Assembly (NCBI GenBank): GCA_934271735.1
Contig: CAKQSB010000016.1
Location: 1 to 52,162 of the forward strand
Source of the DNA: an uncultured Clostridia bacterium
GTDB taxonomy: Bacteria; Bacillota; Clostridia; Christensenellales; Borkfalkiaceae
DNA length: 52,162 nucleotides
Direction of reading: 5' to 3'
In this document: positions 34,801 through 40,778 of the stretch, in pieces
Layout of the letters: each line of letters begins with the position of its first letter
How positions within the stretch are numbered: position 1 is the stretch's first letter
Translations under genes and position numbers: made by a program
Notes under the pieces: generated by a model
Databases searched by the model: none
Told to the model about the DNA's origin: nothing
The model's input: only the letters and a program-made list of their open reading frames with translations

Positions 34801-36887
34801 TTAAGATACTGACGGATAAGAACGACTATTCCGCAAAGGTTGGGGCAAGCCATCGAAGTTCCCGAAAGTTTGCCGTATCTGTACTCGTCGCCGTCTCTGC
34901 CGGGAATTGCCGACATTATGTTACCGCCGTGAGCGGTGATTTCGGGTTTGATACCGAGCGAAGGAGTGGGACCCCAGCTCGAGAAATCCGACATAAACGG
35001 ACCTGCGAGATATTCGGAATTGATATAGAGCGTACCCATTGATTTTTTGGCAAGCTCTCTTCCGTCGTCCTTGGAAACGGAGATCGTCGGAATATGCCAG
35101 GTGTTACCCATAGACATCGAGATGTCGCCGTCTACATTATTGTAAATGATACACGCGATCGCGCCGTAAGATGCCGCGACGTGCGCTTTATCTTCAAAAC
35201 TGTTATATCCTCTTTCGACGAGAACGATTTTGCCCGCAAGGACTTTCTTTTTCTCGTTTTCGTCGTCCATATCCGCGCCCGGGTGAGCCGCTTTATAATC
35301 GCTGACGAATCCGCTGTAACAAATATCGTCGCCCGAACCGGAAACGGTTACGTACTGAAATTCGTTATCGCCCGATTTCAAAGGCGTGCCGAGCTTGGTG
35401 AGGTAATCGGAAATTTCTTCGAAAAATTTGTTCTGTTCGATTTTCTGAAGATCGCTCGATTCGTTATAGAAGAACATCTTTCCGTCGCTCGTCTTGATAT
35501 AACGCGAACGTTCGCCGCTTATCGAAGCAACGGACAAAGCAGCGTCGTAAGTGGAGGGAGAACCTACCGTTCCCGAATCGGGGTTGGTAACGAAGTTGGT
35601 GTTGCCCTGCTCGCCGCCGAAGCCCGCGCTGTAACTGTTGCTCGCCGCGGTGATAAGGCTTATACCGCTGTCGTTTATCGCGTCGTAAACCTTAGCTACG
35701 TTCGGTTTTTCGTCATCGTCGTCGCATTCTCTCGAGAATCCGCAAGAAGTTCCGAGCGACATGTTGATCGCGTCTACTCCGAGCTTGACCGCGTCTTCCA
35801 AAGCTGCGATTATATCTTCGGTCTTTCCGCCGCTGTCAAGGTCGGGGAAAACTTTCATTAAAACAAGCTGAGTGTCGGGAGCGATACCGTGAATTACTTC
35901 GTCGTAACCCGCGATAATGCCGGCGACGTGCGTGCCGTGTTCGCTGTCGTAGGGGAATACGTCGGGATTTTTATCCGCGTAATCGTAAGCGTAAGGTATT
36001 TTTTCGCTGTACCATACGTCCTTTACCTGCAAGCCGCTCGTGGTCGTTCCCGCGTTAAGCGTACTGAGCTTTACCGCCGATTCCGCCGCGCCTTTAACGT
36101 AAAGTTCGCTCTGACTCGACGATTTGGTTATTACGAGTTTATCTTCTTTTCCCGTGTAATCGCGATGGAAAACTCTGTGGCTCATATCGAAGCCCGAGTC
36201 GAGAACTGCGGTTACCGTGCCGAGACCCGTATATCCGCTTTCATTTTTGTAAATACCCGTATCTTCGATATCGACAACGTTCAAGGGTACGTCCGTCGCG
36301 TCGGACATCTGCTCTTCCACCCTGTTATAGGTATCGGAAAGAGCGGCGGCTTTAACGCCCGCCGTGTTTTCTATCGCTTCGAGGTTGCCGTAAACGGTGT
36401 TTACCGCGACGGCGTTCAGAACGGTGGTATAGTTATATTCCACGCCCGTTATAAGCCCTTGCCTAACAAGCGTAGAGACAACTTCGTTCTGTCTCTTAAG
36501 GTTTTCCGCCTTCTGAACCGCGCCCGAGAAAGTTTCGGCGTATTCGGATACCGTTTTAGCCGTCGTGCCGCCCTCGTTGAACGTTTCGATAAGCGATTCG
36601 CCGTCGACGGAAATCAGGACGACGACTTCGTCGGTGTCCTTATATCCTCCGTTTTCGAGCAAATACTGCGCTTTTATCCGGGACATAACCTGATCCTGCG
36701 TAAGCTTATCGCCGTACTTCAGAATATTAAGCGCGGTAGACGTCCCGTCGAGTCCTCCGGTCGTCGTCGTTTCCGTTTTCGACGGCTCGCGAACGGTATC
36801 GTTCTTTGCTATCGACGAAAACGCCGCTCCGATAAGCGAAAGCGAAGTCAGCAATGCGGTTAATGCAGAAATAATCTTGATTCGCAT
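28824..36887 (-). CDS. Giant cell-surface subtilase (S8) with PA, Ig-like and leucine-rich-repeat regions
   Basis: 2687 residues. Signal peptide, I9-like propeptide (about 60-200), S8 peptidase with Asp230 (DSGFDMSH), His317 (HGTHVAG), oxyanion Asn417 (AASN) and Ser678 (GTSMACP). A PA-type insert lies near 550-620 (GKIVLVERG, AIACIIYNN). Then C5a-peptidase-like Fn3 sequence, Ig-like Big_2-type domains (SSNEDIVEV, YSSGNTDKV), and about 32 BspA-type LRR_5 repeats (residues about 1465-2440, pattern IGxxAFxxCxxLxxV). A helical stalk and a C-terminal hydrophobic helix end in KKRIF after ALPISA. The triad is intact, so an active protease is expected; substrate unknown. AGGAG before ATG. First gene of the five-gene operon. 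Confidence 0.92.
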   Translation of the reverse strand: MRIKIISALTALLTSLSLIGAAFSSIAKNDTVREPSKTETTTTGGLDGTSTALNILKYGDKLTQDQVMSRIKAQYLLENGGYKDTDEVVVLISVDGESLIETFNEGGTTAKTVSEYAETFSGAVQKAENLKRQNEVVSTLVRQGLITGVEYNYTTVLNAVAVNTVYGNLEAIENTAGVKAAALSDTYNRVEEQMSDATDVPLNVVDIEDTGIYKNESGYTGLGTVTAVLDSGFDMSHRVFHRDYTGKEDKLVITKSSSQSELYVKGAAESAVKLSTLNAGTTTSGLQVKDVWYSEKIPYAYDYADKNPDVFPYDSEHGTHVAGIIAGYDEVIHGIAPDTQLVLMKVFPDLDSGGKTEDIIAALEDAVKLGVDAINMSLGTSCGFSRECDDDDEKPNVAKVYDAINDSGISLITAASNSYSAGFGGEQGNTNFVTNPDSGTVGSPSTYDAALSVASISGERSRYIKTSDGKMFFYNESSDLQKIEQNKFFEEISDYLTKLGTPLKSGDNEFQYVTVSGSGDDICYSGFVSDYKAAHPGADMDDENEKKKVLAGKIVLVERGYNSFEDKAHVAASYGAIACIIYNNVDGDISMSMGNTWHIPTISVSKDDGRELAKKSMGTLYINSEYLAGPFMSDFSSWGPTPSLGIKPEITAHGGNIMSAIPGRDGDEYRYGKLSGTSMACPNLCGIVVLIRQYLKDNYGSELNAKQIKNLANQLMMSTAGIAINEENNPYSPRKQGAGLADIGRTTTTKGYITVDGSDRTKLELKDDPKRTGVYEMNFNVVNMGSGDLVYDLSLVGMTESVSTSDDKHVAETPYILGGDVKVEFVGGKGKVDGKKITVSGNAAGVDANDWNRVKVKVTYTLTAADKKYIDDRFPYGMYVEGFVKLINTDKNGVSLNAPFLAFYGDWTEAPMFDKTYYEVETTAHDPSIDDDDKVKADYYATTPYGKYFYNYMIPLGTYLYDIDASKYGEIPASEDKIAISDTLGAVDGISVVLAGLLRGAKHMNFTITDKVTGEILWSHVDHNALKSFSQGGSPLPYYDYLKLDSSALKLINNREYSFEMKGELDYGDGGAANNKRNSYSFDFTMDNEAPVLREVSYRKEYDSVAKKDRYYVDMVVYDNQYAMAITPVIFTSSSSYTFLTKNPIPVSNAVKGGDTAVSFEITDYLDDIFNDAIIPNALAFSIDDYALNSNIYLCQLPGTKGEFKFTRTGEKDSSELLVLPVVEGEMVDLIQYLYTDDETVGENRENAEYLNHLVWTSSNEDIVEVQQGLLKVKKPGRATITVTEKYEGNQAVLIINAKSASESELVAEALSSAGVKASVNEKIQSMKFSRFETKFAYSKAAQTSDIGITGDINYINATDGGEIKMYPGESIRLYEQIKPWYVADRYELIYSSGNTDKVKVSADGLVEAIAEGSSRITLVAKDKTTGETSKITASVKITVKSPFVIENRMLVAYKGTGDENHVVKIPDDEGILYIGSFAFCLYTTDRNVILEDDDYDANKVPSSNNEIKKVIIPEGVEEIQKYAFYNCSALEEVVLPSTVKYIREFAFAGDRKLAKIGESDGNGNAIEGKLDKEAIVIGAQAFRKCESLEKIDLDNIYAIGELAFEGCKSLKKVNLKNLRNTGNSAFQACENLEEVQMNEDGHTKLSKAMFANSGLKSVRIYEKTEIPAYCFANCYYLTSVGIENSLLNIGTGAFSRCVSLKDFDYADGVTIEKFDEQVFYNATGLEKFNLPEGETSIGSYCFYMDPTDKTLINRSYKLGSGILNSKLTSIVFGKTTKITSVDGSSFKGSKISSFVINTANNYYKTSDGGKLLVSKDGKTIYLAAIAANYNNLTIGSEVETIGSGAFSGTNVKSLTIKNPDAVIGDFAFEECVDLTSITLPENGRVKIGRYAFAFTAYEGTDSNNVMKFKTLSVSNLEYAQEIGEYAFRASGLDKAVITVGENNSVKEGAFYQSAIKSLLVKVGNGDGKVDLGAFYSSRYLSSVKFQRIAGTSGKIDFGNTTFADCLALTEVEFDNVTDEISLQMFYGCTSLVSVKLYGVKKIGNSAFANCAKLVEADFTKAGENDTLEEIGDGAFAGYDMNKAPAMTGITLPKTLVHIGEGAFFATGLTEITIPEGVVFDSSEDSKDADDVAMTHFNGNYVFYACTSLTTVNLPASVTRVGKYMFARCDALKTVNLENVEYIDDYAFTQTAYSLRDDESSLETIDLSSAKRVGEAAFLNCTVLTGRISAGNLEEIGAYAFKETNIEDFFAYNLRVIGNSAFENITNKKFLEFALGDKLEKVGESVFFGCKYLEKFTDRNGNAGYDAPLNLGDNAIINEGSLYIKTKNGKWQLAAVPANLVNENGKKAAELSVMDGTYRVAAFAGSGNRNFETIILPESLGYIGNYAFYYNLQGSEKPKNELTVIFMSYKAPVLENNYNSNISLGEKAKGYGMLHAFPDIFNTELCYCNFIDVLGKQDLINMVLPENETLEGYDSLPYRAYFDIANASTIDHIAMDKYTSQFIEYAKIIEEKLKNGSLALTDEKTVSEALTAMNATKQKQYCTSFGMTIEEWENYEKVVTEAKEKIRVLKLENSSDELKAIENAINALPETFDMTTLEALRDLTAKIGELTPEDRAVLNMTKYYAYTASFGDMIRNAEKEANALGTATGYKFKENKPEASAEASAALPISASAFLGLVAVVIKKRIF

Positions 36888-37215
36888 TTTTTCTCCTTTT
36901 GTCTTTTTGTCTTTGTTTTACGTGTCGTATGCTCTACCCTTTATCGGTTTCCTCGTTTTCTCGTTTGCCTGCTCTTATGCCAGACAAGAATAATCCGAAC
37001 CATGGTCTGGCATGGCTTACGAAACGATTACGAAACAATGAAACGCCGGACGGAACAAACCGTCTTCCGGAACGTATCGTTTCACGGAAGAAATCGCCTT
37101 ACGAAACGTACCGTTTACGGCGCGACCGACCGAAACCGAAAAAATATGCAGATTACGGAAAAGTCTGCCGCTGTTTCCGCTCTGCGTTTATAACAGTATA
37201 ATGCATAAATTTCCA
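36888..37215 (-). promoter_or_regulatory. Long structured 5' leader of the protease operon
   Basis: About 330 transcribed bases without a gene. Contains GCAGA/TCTGC, a CCGG-closed hairpin with inner ACGG/CCGT (near 37045-37072), three copies of GTTTCGTAA on the minus strand, and a 9-bp hairpin (36977-36985 with 37005-37013, ATGCCAGAC/GTCTGGCAT) whose loop side carries the 13-mer GACAAGAATAATC (36983-36995, plus strand) shared with 10503-10515. Confidence 0.55.
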
Positions 37216-37221
37216 TTTAAT

Positions 37222-37250
37222 ATGGTATCACAAATAGTTTTCTTTGTCAA
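37222..37250 (-). promoter_or_regulatory. Promoter of the protease/surface-protein operon
   Basis: Minus strand: -35 TTGACA (37245-37250), 17-base spacer, -10 TACCAT (37222-37227). Good -35, weaker -10, which leaves room for activation. From here to the next promoter (37251-37502) the DNA is AT-rich and I see nothing else. Confidence 0.7.
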
Positions 37251-37502
37251 ATAATATATATTTTATAATATTTACCAATTTTTATAAGTGGTATAAGTTT
37301 TTCTTATGTTTTTTTGAAATATAAATTTGCATAATTTGTTGAATAATTTTCTTAAAAATGAATAAAAATTTTTAGAGAAAAATATGCGAAAGCGATTCCG
37401 AAACGATTTTTTTATTTCCCGACCCGCTTTTCTCAATTCAACCACGGTTCACGTGTGCAAATGTTCACCCAAGCAGAAATACCCCGCCGCTTGCTTTTAC
37501 GC

Positions 37503-37531
37503 TTGATTTTAACGGCAAAACGTAGTATAAT
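37503..37531 (+). promoter_or_regulatory. Promoter of the DUF1294 gene, leaderless arrangement
   Basis: -35 TTGATT (37503-37508), 17-base spacer, -10 TATAAT (37526-37531). The ATG begins only six bases after the -10, so transcription should start at or next to the A of the start codon and no ribosome site can be present. Confidence 0.8.
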
Positions 37532-37537
37532 CGCGGT

Positions 37538-37828
37538 ATGTACAAAAATGTTTTGATTTTATTCGCGGTTTACATCGCGATTATGAGCCTTATAACTTTT
37601 TTCGTTTACCTTTCCGACAAAAAGAAAGCCGAGAAAGGTAAATACAGAACTCCAGAAAAGGTTCTGCTTGCTTTGTCGTTTTTCGGCGGAGCTATCGGAG
37701 CTGCCGTAGCAATGAAAGTCTGCCGCCACAAAACGCAGAAAAAATATTTTGCGGGAACTGCCGCTTTCGGACTTATCTGGCAGATAGCTTTATTTTGCTT
37801 TCTGATTTTAAAAACTTTGAACACATGA
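37538..37828 (+). CDS. DUF1294 family membrane protein
   Basis: 96 residues, the usual size. Helix about 5-27, then a basic cytoplasmic loop (SDKKKAEKGKYRTPEK), FFGGAIGAAVAMKVCRHKTQKKYF and a final helix (about 74-92), the recognisable DUF1294 layout. Function unknown. There is no upstream Shine-Dalgarno; the -10 box lies six bases before the ATG, so the mRNA is probably leaderless. It is divergent from the protease operon and convergent with the EamA gene. Confidence 0.85.
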   Translation: MYKNVLILFAVYIAIMSLITFFVYLSDKKKAEKGKYRTPEKVLLALSFFGGAIGAAVAMKVCRHKTQKKYFAGTAAFGLIWQIALFCFLILKTLNT

Positions 37829-37977
37829 GCATTTGTTCTTTCTATGCGTGTTTAAGCTTTTTATTCATATCAACCAAGCTTACGAAACGTGAATTTTGTC
37901 GATTATTGCGCCGCAAAATTCGACGTTAATCGACTTATAGACAGACTTTTATAGTTTACAGGCGAATTTTTACACAT

Positions 37978-38000
37978 ACGGGCAATCGCCGATCGCCCGT
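37978..38000 (+). terminator. Possible terminator after the DUF1294 gene
   Basis: ACGGGC (37978-37983) pairs with GCCCGT (37995-38000), with some inner pairing, followed by the weak T-stretch TTTATAT. It lies 150 bases beyond the stop codon. Moderate support only. Confidence 0.4.
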
Positions 38001-38023
38001 TTATATGATACAAAAAAAATTGT

Positions 38024-38060
38024 AAAAAAACGACTACCCGTATTGTTTTTCGGATAGTCG
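38024..38060 (-). terminator. Terminator of the EamA transporter gene
   Basis: Minus strand: CGACTATCCG pairs with CGGGTAGTCG (one G-T pair), loop of ten bases, then seven T (A-run at 38024-38030 on plus). Located 25 bases after the stop. The other side also has a T-rich tail, so it could serve both convergent genes. Confidence 0.88.
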
Positions 38061-38084
38061 CTTTTATTTTTCGCATTATTTCAA

Positions 38085-38981
38085 TCACACGTTTACAAGC
38101 ATCAGAATCGTTCCCGCAACAATCAATATAAGCCCGATAAGAGCTTTTAACGAAAGTTTTTCTTTGAATACGATAAAGGAGAAAGTTATCGTAACGAGAA
38201 TGCTGAGCTTATCGATAGGAACAACAATGCTCGCAAGTCCGTCGTGAAGAGCTTTATAATAACAAAACCAGGACGCGCCAGTAGTCACCCCCGAAAGGCA
38301 GATAAACCCGAGTTCCTTGCCGGGAATTCCGCAAATTTGCTTTGTTTTGCCCGTAGCAAACACAACCACCCAGGACATCACGAGAACTACGGCGTTTCGG
38401 ATCATAGTTCCGAGGTCGGATTCCGTTCCCGAAATTCCGATTTTGCCTAAGATCGAAGTAAGCGCGGCAAACACTGCGGACAAAATCGCATAAAAAAGCC
38501 ACGATTTTTTGATTTGTTTTTCCTCGCCGATCGCAGCCGCCGTCGAATTATCGTTATCCGTACGCTTTTTCTCGATCATAAGGAACGTTCCGACGGCAAT
38601 CATCACAACGCAAATTCCCTTAAGCAGGGAAATCGGTTCGCCGAGAATTACGAACGCGAGAAGAATGGTTAAAACCGTACTCGATTTGTCGATAGGAACA
38701 ACTTTATTTACGTCGCCTATCTGAAGCGCGCGGAAATAACACAACCACGAAACACCCGTCGCCACTCCCGACAAAACGAGGAAAATCCACGTTTTTAAGG
38801 AAATCGAAGTTATTTCACCCATCGAACCGACAATCAGGACCATAATTACCGACATCGGTAAAATCACAAGCGTACGGATTGCCGTGGCAACGGTGGAATC
38901 GGTATTTTTTATACCGCATTTGGCGAGTATCGAAGTTATGCCTGCGAAAAACGCAGACCCGACCGCAAACAAAACCCACAT
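38085..38981 (-). CDS. EamA/DMT-family transporter
   Basis: 298 residues, ten predicted membrane helices in two EamA halves of five, typical of drug/metabolite transporters. The halves repeat ASILAKCGI...GVATGVSWLCYFRAL...VVPIDKSSTVLT and TSILGKIGI...GVTTGASWFCYYKAL...VVPIDKLSILVT, showing the internal duplication. A cytoplasmic linker (about 137-160) separates them. Substrate unknown. Weak ribosome site. A terminator after tRNA-Leu lies 41 bases upstream, and I see no convincing promoter of its own. Confidence 0.88.
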   Translation of the reverse strand: MWVLFAVGSAFFAGITSILAKCGIKNTDSTVATAIRTLVILPMSVIMVLIVGSMGEITSISLKTWIFLVLSGVATGVSWLCYFRALQIGDVNKVVPIDKSSTVLTILLAFVILGEPISLLKGICVVMIAVGTFLMIEKKRTDNDNSTAAAIGEEKQIKKSWLFYAILSAVFAALTSILGKIGISGTESDLGTMIRNAVVLVMSWVVVFATGKTKQICGIPGKELGFICLSGVTTGASWFCYYKALHDGLASIVVPIDKLSILVTITFSFIVFKEKLSLKALIGLILIVAGTILMLVNV

Positions 38982-39021
38982 TGTTGTTAAATCGTCTCTT
39001 TGCCTTTTTGTTTATAAAAAT

Positions 39022-39057
39022 CGACCTCTCGGAAAACTTTTGTCTTCTAAGAGGTCG
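39022..39057 (-). terminator. Terminator after tRNA-Leu
   Basis: CGACCTCT / AGAGGTCG (8 bp) starts directly next to the tRNA 3' CCA; on the minus strand it is followed by ATTTTTAT. The 20-base loop can form an inner AAAA/TTTT pair. Confidence 0.7.
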
Positions 39058-39144
39058 TGGTGCGGGTAACAGGGGTTGAACCTGCACAACCTTTCGGTTA
39101 TAAGAACCTGAATCTTACGCGTCTGCCAATTCCGCCATACCCGC
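39058..39144 (-). tRNA. tRNA-Leu(CAG)
   Basis: Minus-strand class II tRNA of 87 bases with a long variable arm (AACC GAAA GGTT), acceptor GCGGGTA/TACCCGC and encoded CCA (TGG at 39058-39060). The anticodon arm is TAAGA, loop TTCAGGT, TCTTA, giving anticodon CAG. Confidence 0.95.
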
Positions 39145-39274
39145 ATTAAACCGATAAATTTTACTCGGCTCGGTTTCCGAGGACAAACTTAATTTCGCAT
39201 AAATGATTTAAGGAAAGTTTACTCGTCTTTCCCTATATTCGGATACTAAAGGTAAAAACCTTCCCCGTATCCGC
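39145..39274 (-). promoter_or_regulatory. Structured leader between promoter and tRNA-Leu
   Basis: About 130 transcribed bases hold three hairpins: CGGATAC/GTATCCG (39240-39273) with inner AAGG/CCTT, GGAAAG/CTTTCC (39212-39232) and CTCGG/CCGAG with a three-base loop (39169-39181). It could be an ordinary 5' trailer removed by RNase P or a small RNA in its own right. Confidence 0.5.
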
Positions 39275-39280
39275 CTAAAT

Positions 39281-39309
39281 AATATACCAATTTTATTAAA
39301 TTTTGTCAA
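39281..39309 (-). promoter_or_regulatory. Promoter of tRNA-Leu
   Basis: Minus strand: -35 TTGACA (39304-39309), 17-base spacer, -10 TATATT (39281-39286). Transcription would start near 39274. Confidence 0.87.
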
Positions 39310-39344
39310 CCTTTTTCAAGCAATTTTAAATTTTCCGACGATAA

Positions 39345-39555
39345 ATATCTTTCTGCGATACAACGACAAAACCCGACGGCGAAAAAAAACAATTTTCGAC
39401 GGCGGATTTCTTTATTTTCCGACAGCGATTTACGACATAATCCGACAGCAAATTTACTTATTTTCCGACAGCGATTTACGACATAATCCGACGGCATTAC
39501 CCCGTATATTCCGACAGCGTTATTCCTCATTATCCGACCGCGGTTTTTCCGACAA
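39345..39555. repeat. Degenerate short repeats with a TTCCGACRGC core
   Basis: About ten copies of CCGACrGC or close variants separated by AT-rich spacers. The best-preserved unit, 39412-39449, recurs at 39458-39495 with period 46 and one mismatch. A short minus-strand frame through it is just translated repeat. Fills the space between the tRNA-Leu promoter and the rpsI terminator. Confidence 0.75.
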
Positions 39556-39598
39556 AAAACACATCGCGGCATTACAAACAAAAATTACGGACAAAAAA

Positions 39599-39628
39599 AC
39601 GGGAATACGCGTAAAAACGTATTCCCGT
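39599..39628 (-). terminator. Terminator of rplM-rpsI
   Basis: Perfect 11-bp stem ACGGGAATACG / CGTATTCCCGT, eight-base loop, T-run on the minus strand; 25 bases after the rpsI stop. The A-run on the other side makes it look bidirectional. Confidence 0.92.
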
Positions 39629-39652
39629 AAAAATTTGCAGACGAAGCAGAAA

Positions 39653-40066
39653 TTATCTCTTCGAGAACTGAGGAGCTTTTCTTGCTTTCTTCAAGCCGTA
39701 CTTCTTTCTTTCCTTCATTCTCGGGTCTCTCGTAAGGAAGCCTTCCGCTTTCAGAGCTTCTCGAAGTTCGGGCTGAGCTTCGAGAAGCGCTCTCGAGATT
39801 CCGTGACGAATCGCGCCTGCCTGACCGGTAAATCCGCCGCCGGTAACGTTTACGAAAACGTCGTAAGCGGTTTCCGTACCCGTAAGGGCAAGGGGCTGAC
39901 GAATGATGAGTTTTAACGTATCGAGGTCGCAGTACTCGTCAATGCTTCTGTCATTGATGGTGATAACACCCGTACCGCCGGGAATAAGTCTTACTCTCGC
40001 AATCGCGCTCTTTCTTCTTCCCGTTCCCCAGAACTGAACCTTTTTCTTAACTGATGCTTTTGCCAT
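39653..40066 (-). CDS. rpsI: 30S ribosomal protein S9
   Basis: 137 residues. Contains the S9 segments GTGRRKSAIARVRL, the GGGFTGQAGAIRHGISRAL core and the invariant C-terminus ending in KYGLKKARKAPQFSKR, whose tail reaches toward the P-site tRNA in the 30S subunit. Second gene of rplM-rpsI, the universal pairing, with an 18-base gap. Confidence 0.98.
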   Translation of the reverse strand: MAKASVKKKVQFWGTGRRKSAIARVRLIPGGTGVITINDRSIDEYCDLDTLKLIIRQPLALTGTETAYDVFVNVTGGGFTGQAGAIRHGISRALLEAQPELREALKAEGFLTRDPRMKERKKYGLKKARKAPQFSKR

Positions 40067-40084
40067 AATACCTTATTCCTCCGA

Positions 40085-40519
40085 TTATCTCTCTATGTTG
40101 AGCGTTTTGGGCTGCTGAGCCTGATGATTATGCTCTGCGCCTTTGTATACGCGGAGTTTGGTAAGCATTTGTCTGCCGAGACTGTTCTTGGGAAGCATTC
40201 CCTTAACCGCTTCGTAAACGGCAAGGTCGGACTTCTCCGCCATCATTCTCGAATAGGGAACCTGCTTCAATCCGCCGATATAACCCGTGTGGTAAGTGTA
40301 GAACTTCTGTTCAAGTTTCTTACCGGTAAGAACTACTTTATCGCAGTTGATAACGATAACAAAATCGCCGCAGTCAACGTTCGGAGTGAACGTGGGCTTG
40401 TTTTTTCCGCGAAGAACGGAGGCAACCTGCGAAGCAAGTCTGCCGAGAGAAACGCCTTCCGCGTCGACGATATACCATTCTCTTTCTACCGTCTGGCTTT
40501 TTGCCATATAAGTTTTCAT
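40085..40519 (-). CDS. rplM: 50S ribosomal protein L13
   Basis: 144 residues. L13 hallmarks: REWYIVDAEGVSLGRLAS at the N-terminus, HTGYIGGLK, and GMLPKNSLGRQMLTKLRVYKGAEHNHQAQQP near the C-terminus. An early 50S assembly protein. ATG preceded by GGAG. A structured leader of about 130 bases separates it from its promoter and probably mediates autoregulation. Confidence 0.98.
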   Translation of the reverse strand: MKTYMAKSQTVEREWYIVDAEGVSLGRLASQVASVLRGKNKPTFTPNVDCGDFVIVINCDKVVLTGKKLEQKFYTYHTGYIGGLKQVPYSRMMAEKSDLAVYEAVKGMLPKNSLGRQMLTKLRVYKGAEHNHQAQQPKTLNIER

Positions 40520-40597
40520 CTGAAAATCTCCAAATAATAATTTTTATACAGGAAAAAAGCATTTCGGAGGGGCTAGTTCTTCCATGGTAATTTTCCT

Positions 40598-40646
40598 TAA
40601 TCGTATTCGGGGGTTACGCAAGGCATAACTATCCCTCGCACGATTA
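40598..40646 (-). promoter_or_regulatory. Structured rplM leader, candidate r-protein autoregulatory RNA
   Basis: Starting near the predicted transcript start (about 40649): outer stem TAATCGT (40598-40604) with ACGATTA (40640-40646). Inside are a short GGG/CCC pair and a 7-bp hairpin GTTACGC (40613-40619) with GCATAAC (40623-40629), loop of three. Position and compactness match leaders that L13 binds in Firmicutes; I cannot align it to the known consensus from memory. Confidence 0.6.
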
Positions 40647-40655
40647 CGCCATAAT

Positions 40656-40684
40656 ATTTTATTGTATTTGATAAAGTTTGTCAA
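40656..40684 (-). promoter_or_regulatory. Promoter of rplM-rpsI
   Basis: Minus strand: -35 TTGACA (40679-40684), 17-base spacer, -10 TAAAAT (40656-40661). Confidence 0.9.
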
Positions 40685-40778
40685 GCGTTTGAGCGCTTTC
40701 GCAAAAAAATTTTTTATAAAATTATTGTCTCGGACACGCCCCGTCTCAGACGCTCCGCATTTCGGCTAAACCGCGAAA

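Noticed and set aside
36899..37201. A 100-codon plus-strand frame upstream of the protease gene
   Set aside because: It runs through the structured leader of the protease operon; Arg/Lys-rich with no family features and no ribosome site.
39345..39555. CRISPR array
   Set aside because: Repeats are too short, spacing is irregular and the only near-exact unit occurs twice; no cas genes in the window.
39306..39581. A 91-codon minus-strand gene
   Set aside because: It is a translation through the degenerate CCGACRGC repeat patch; no ribosome site or family.
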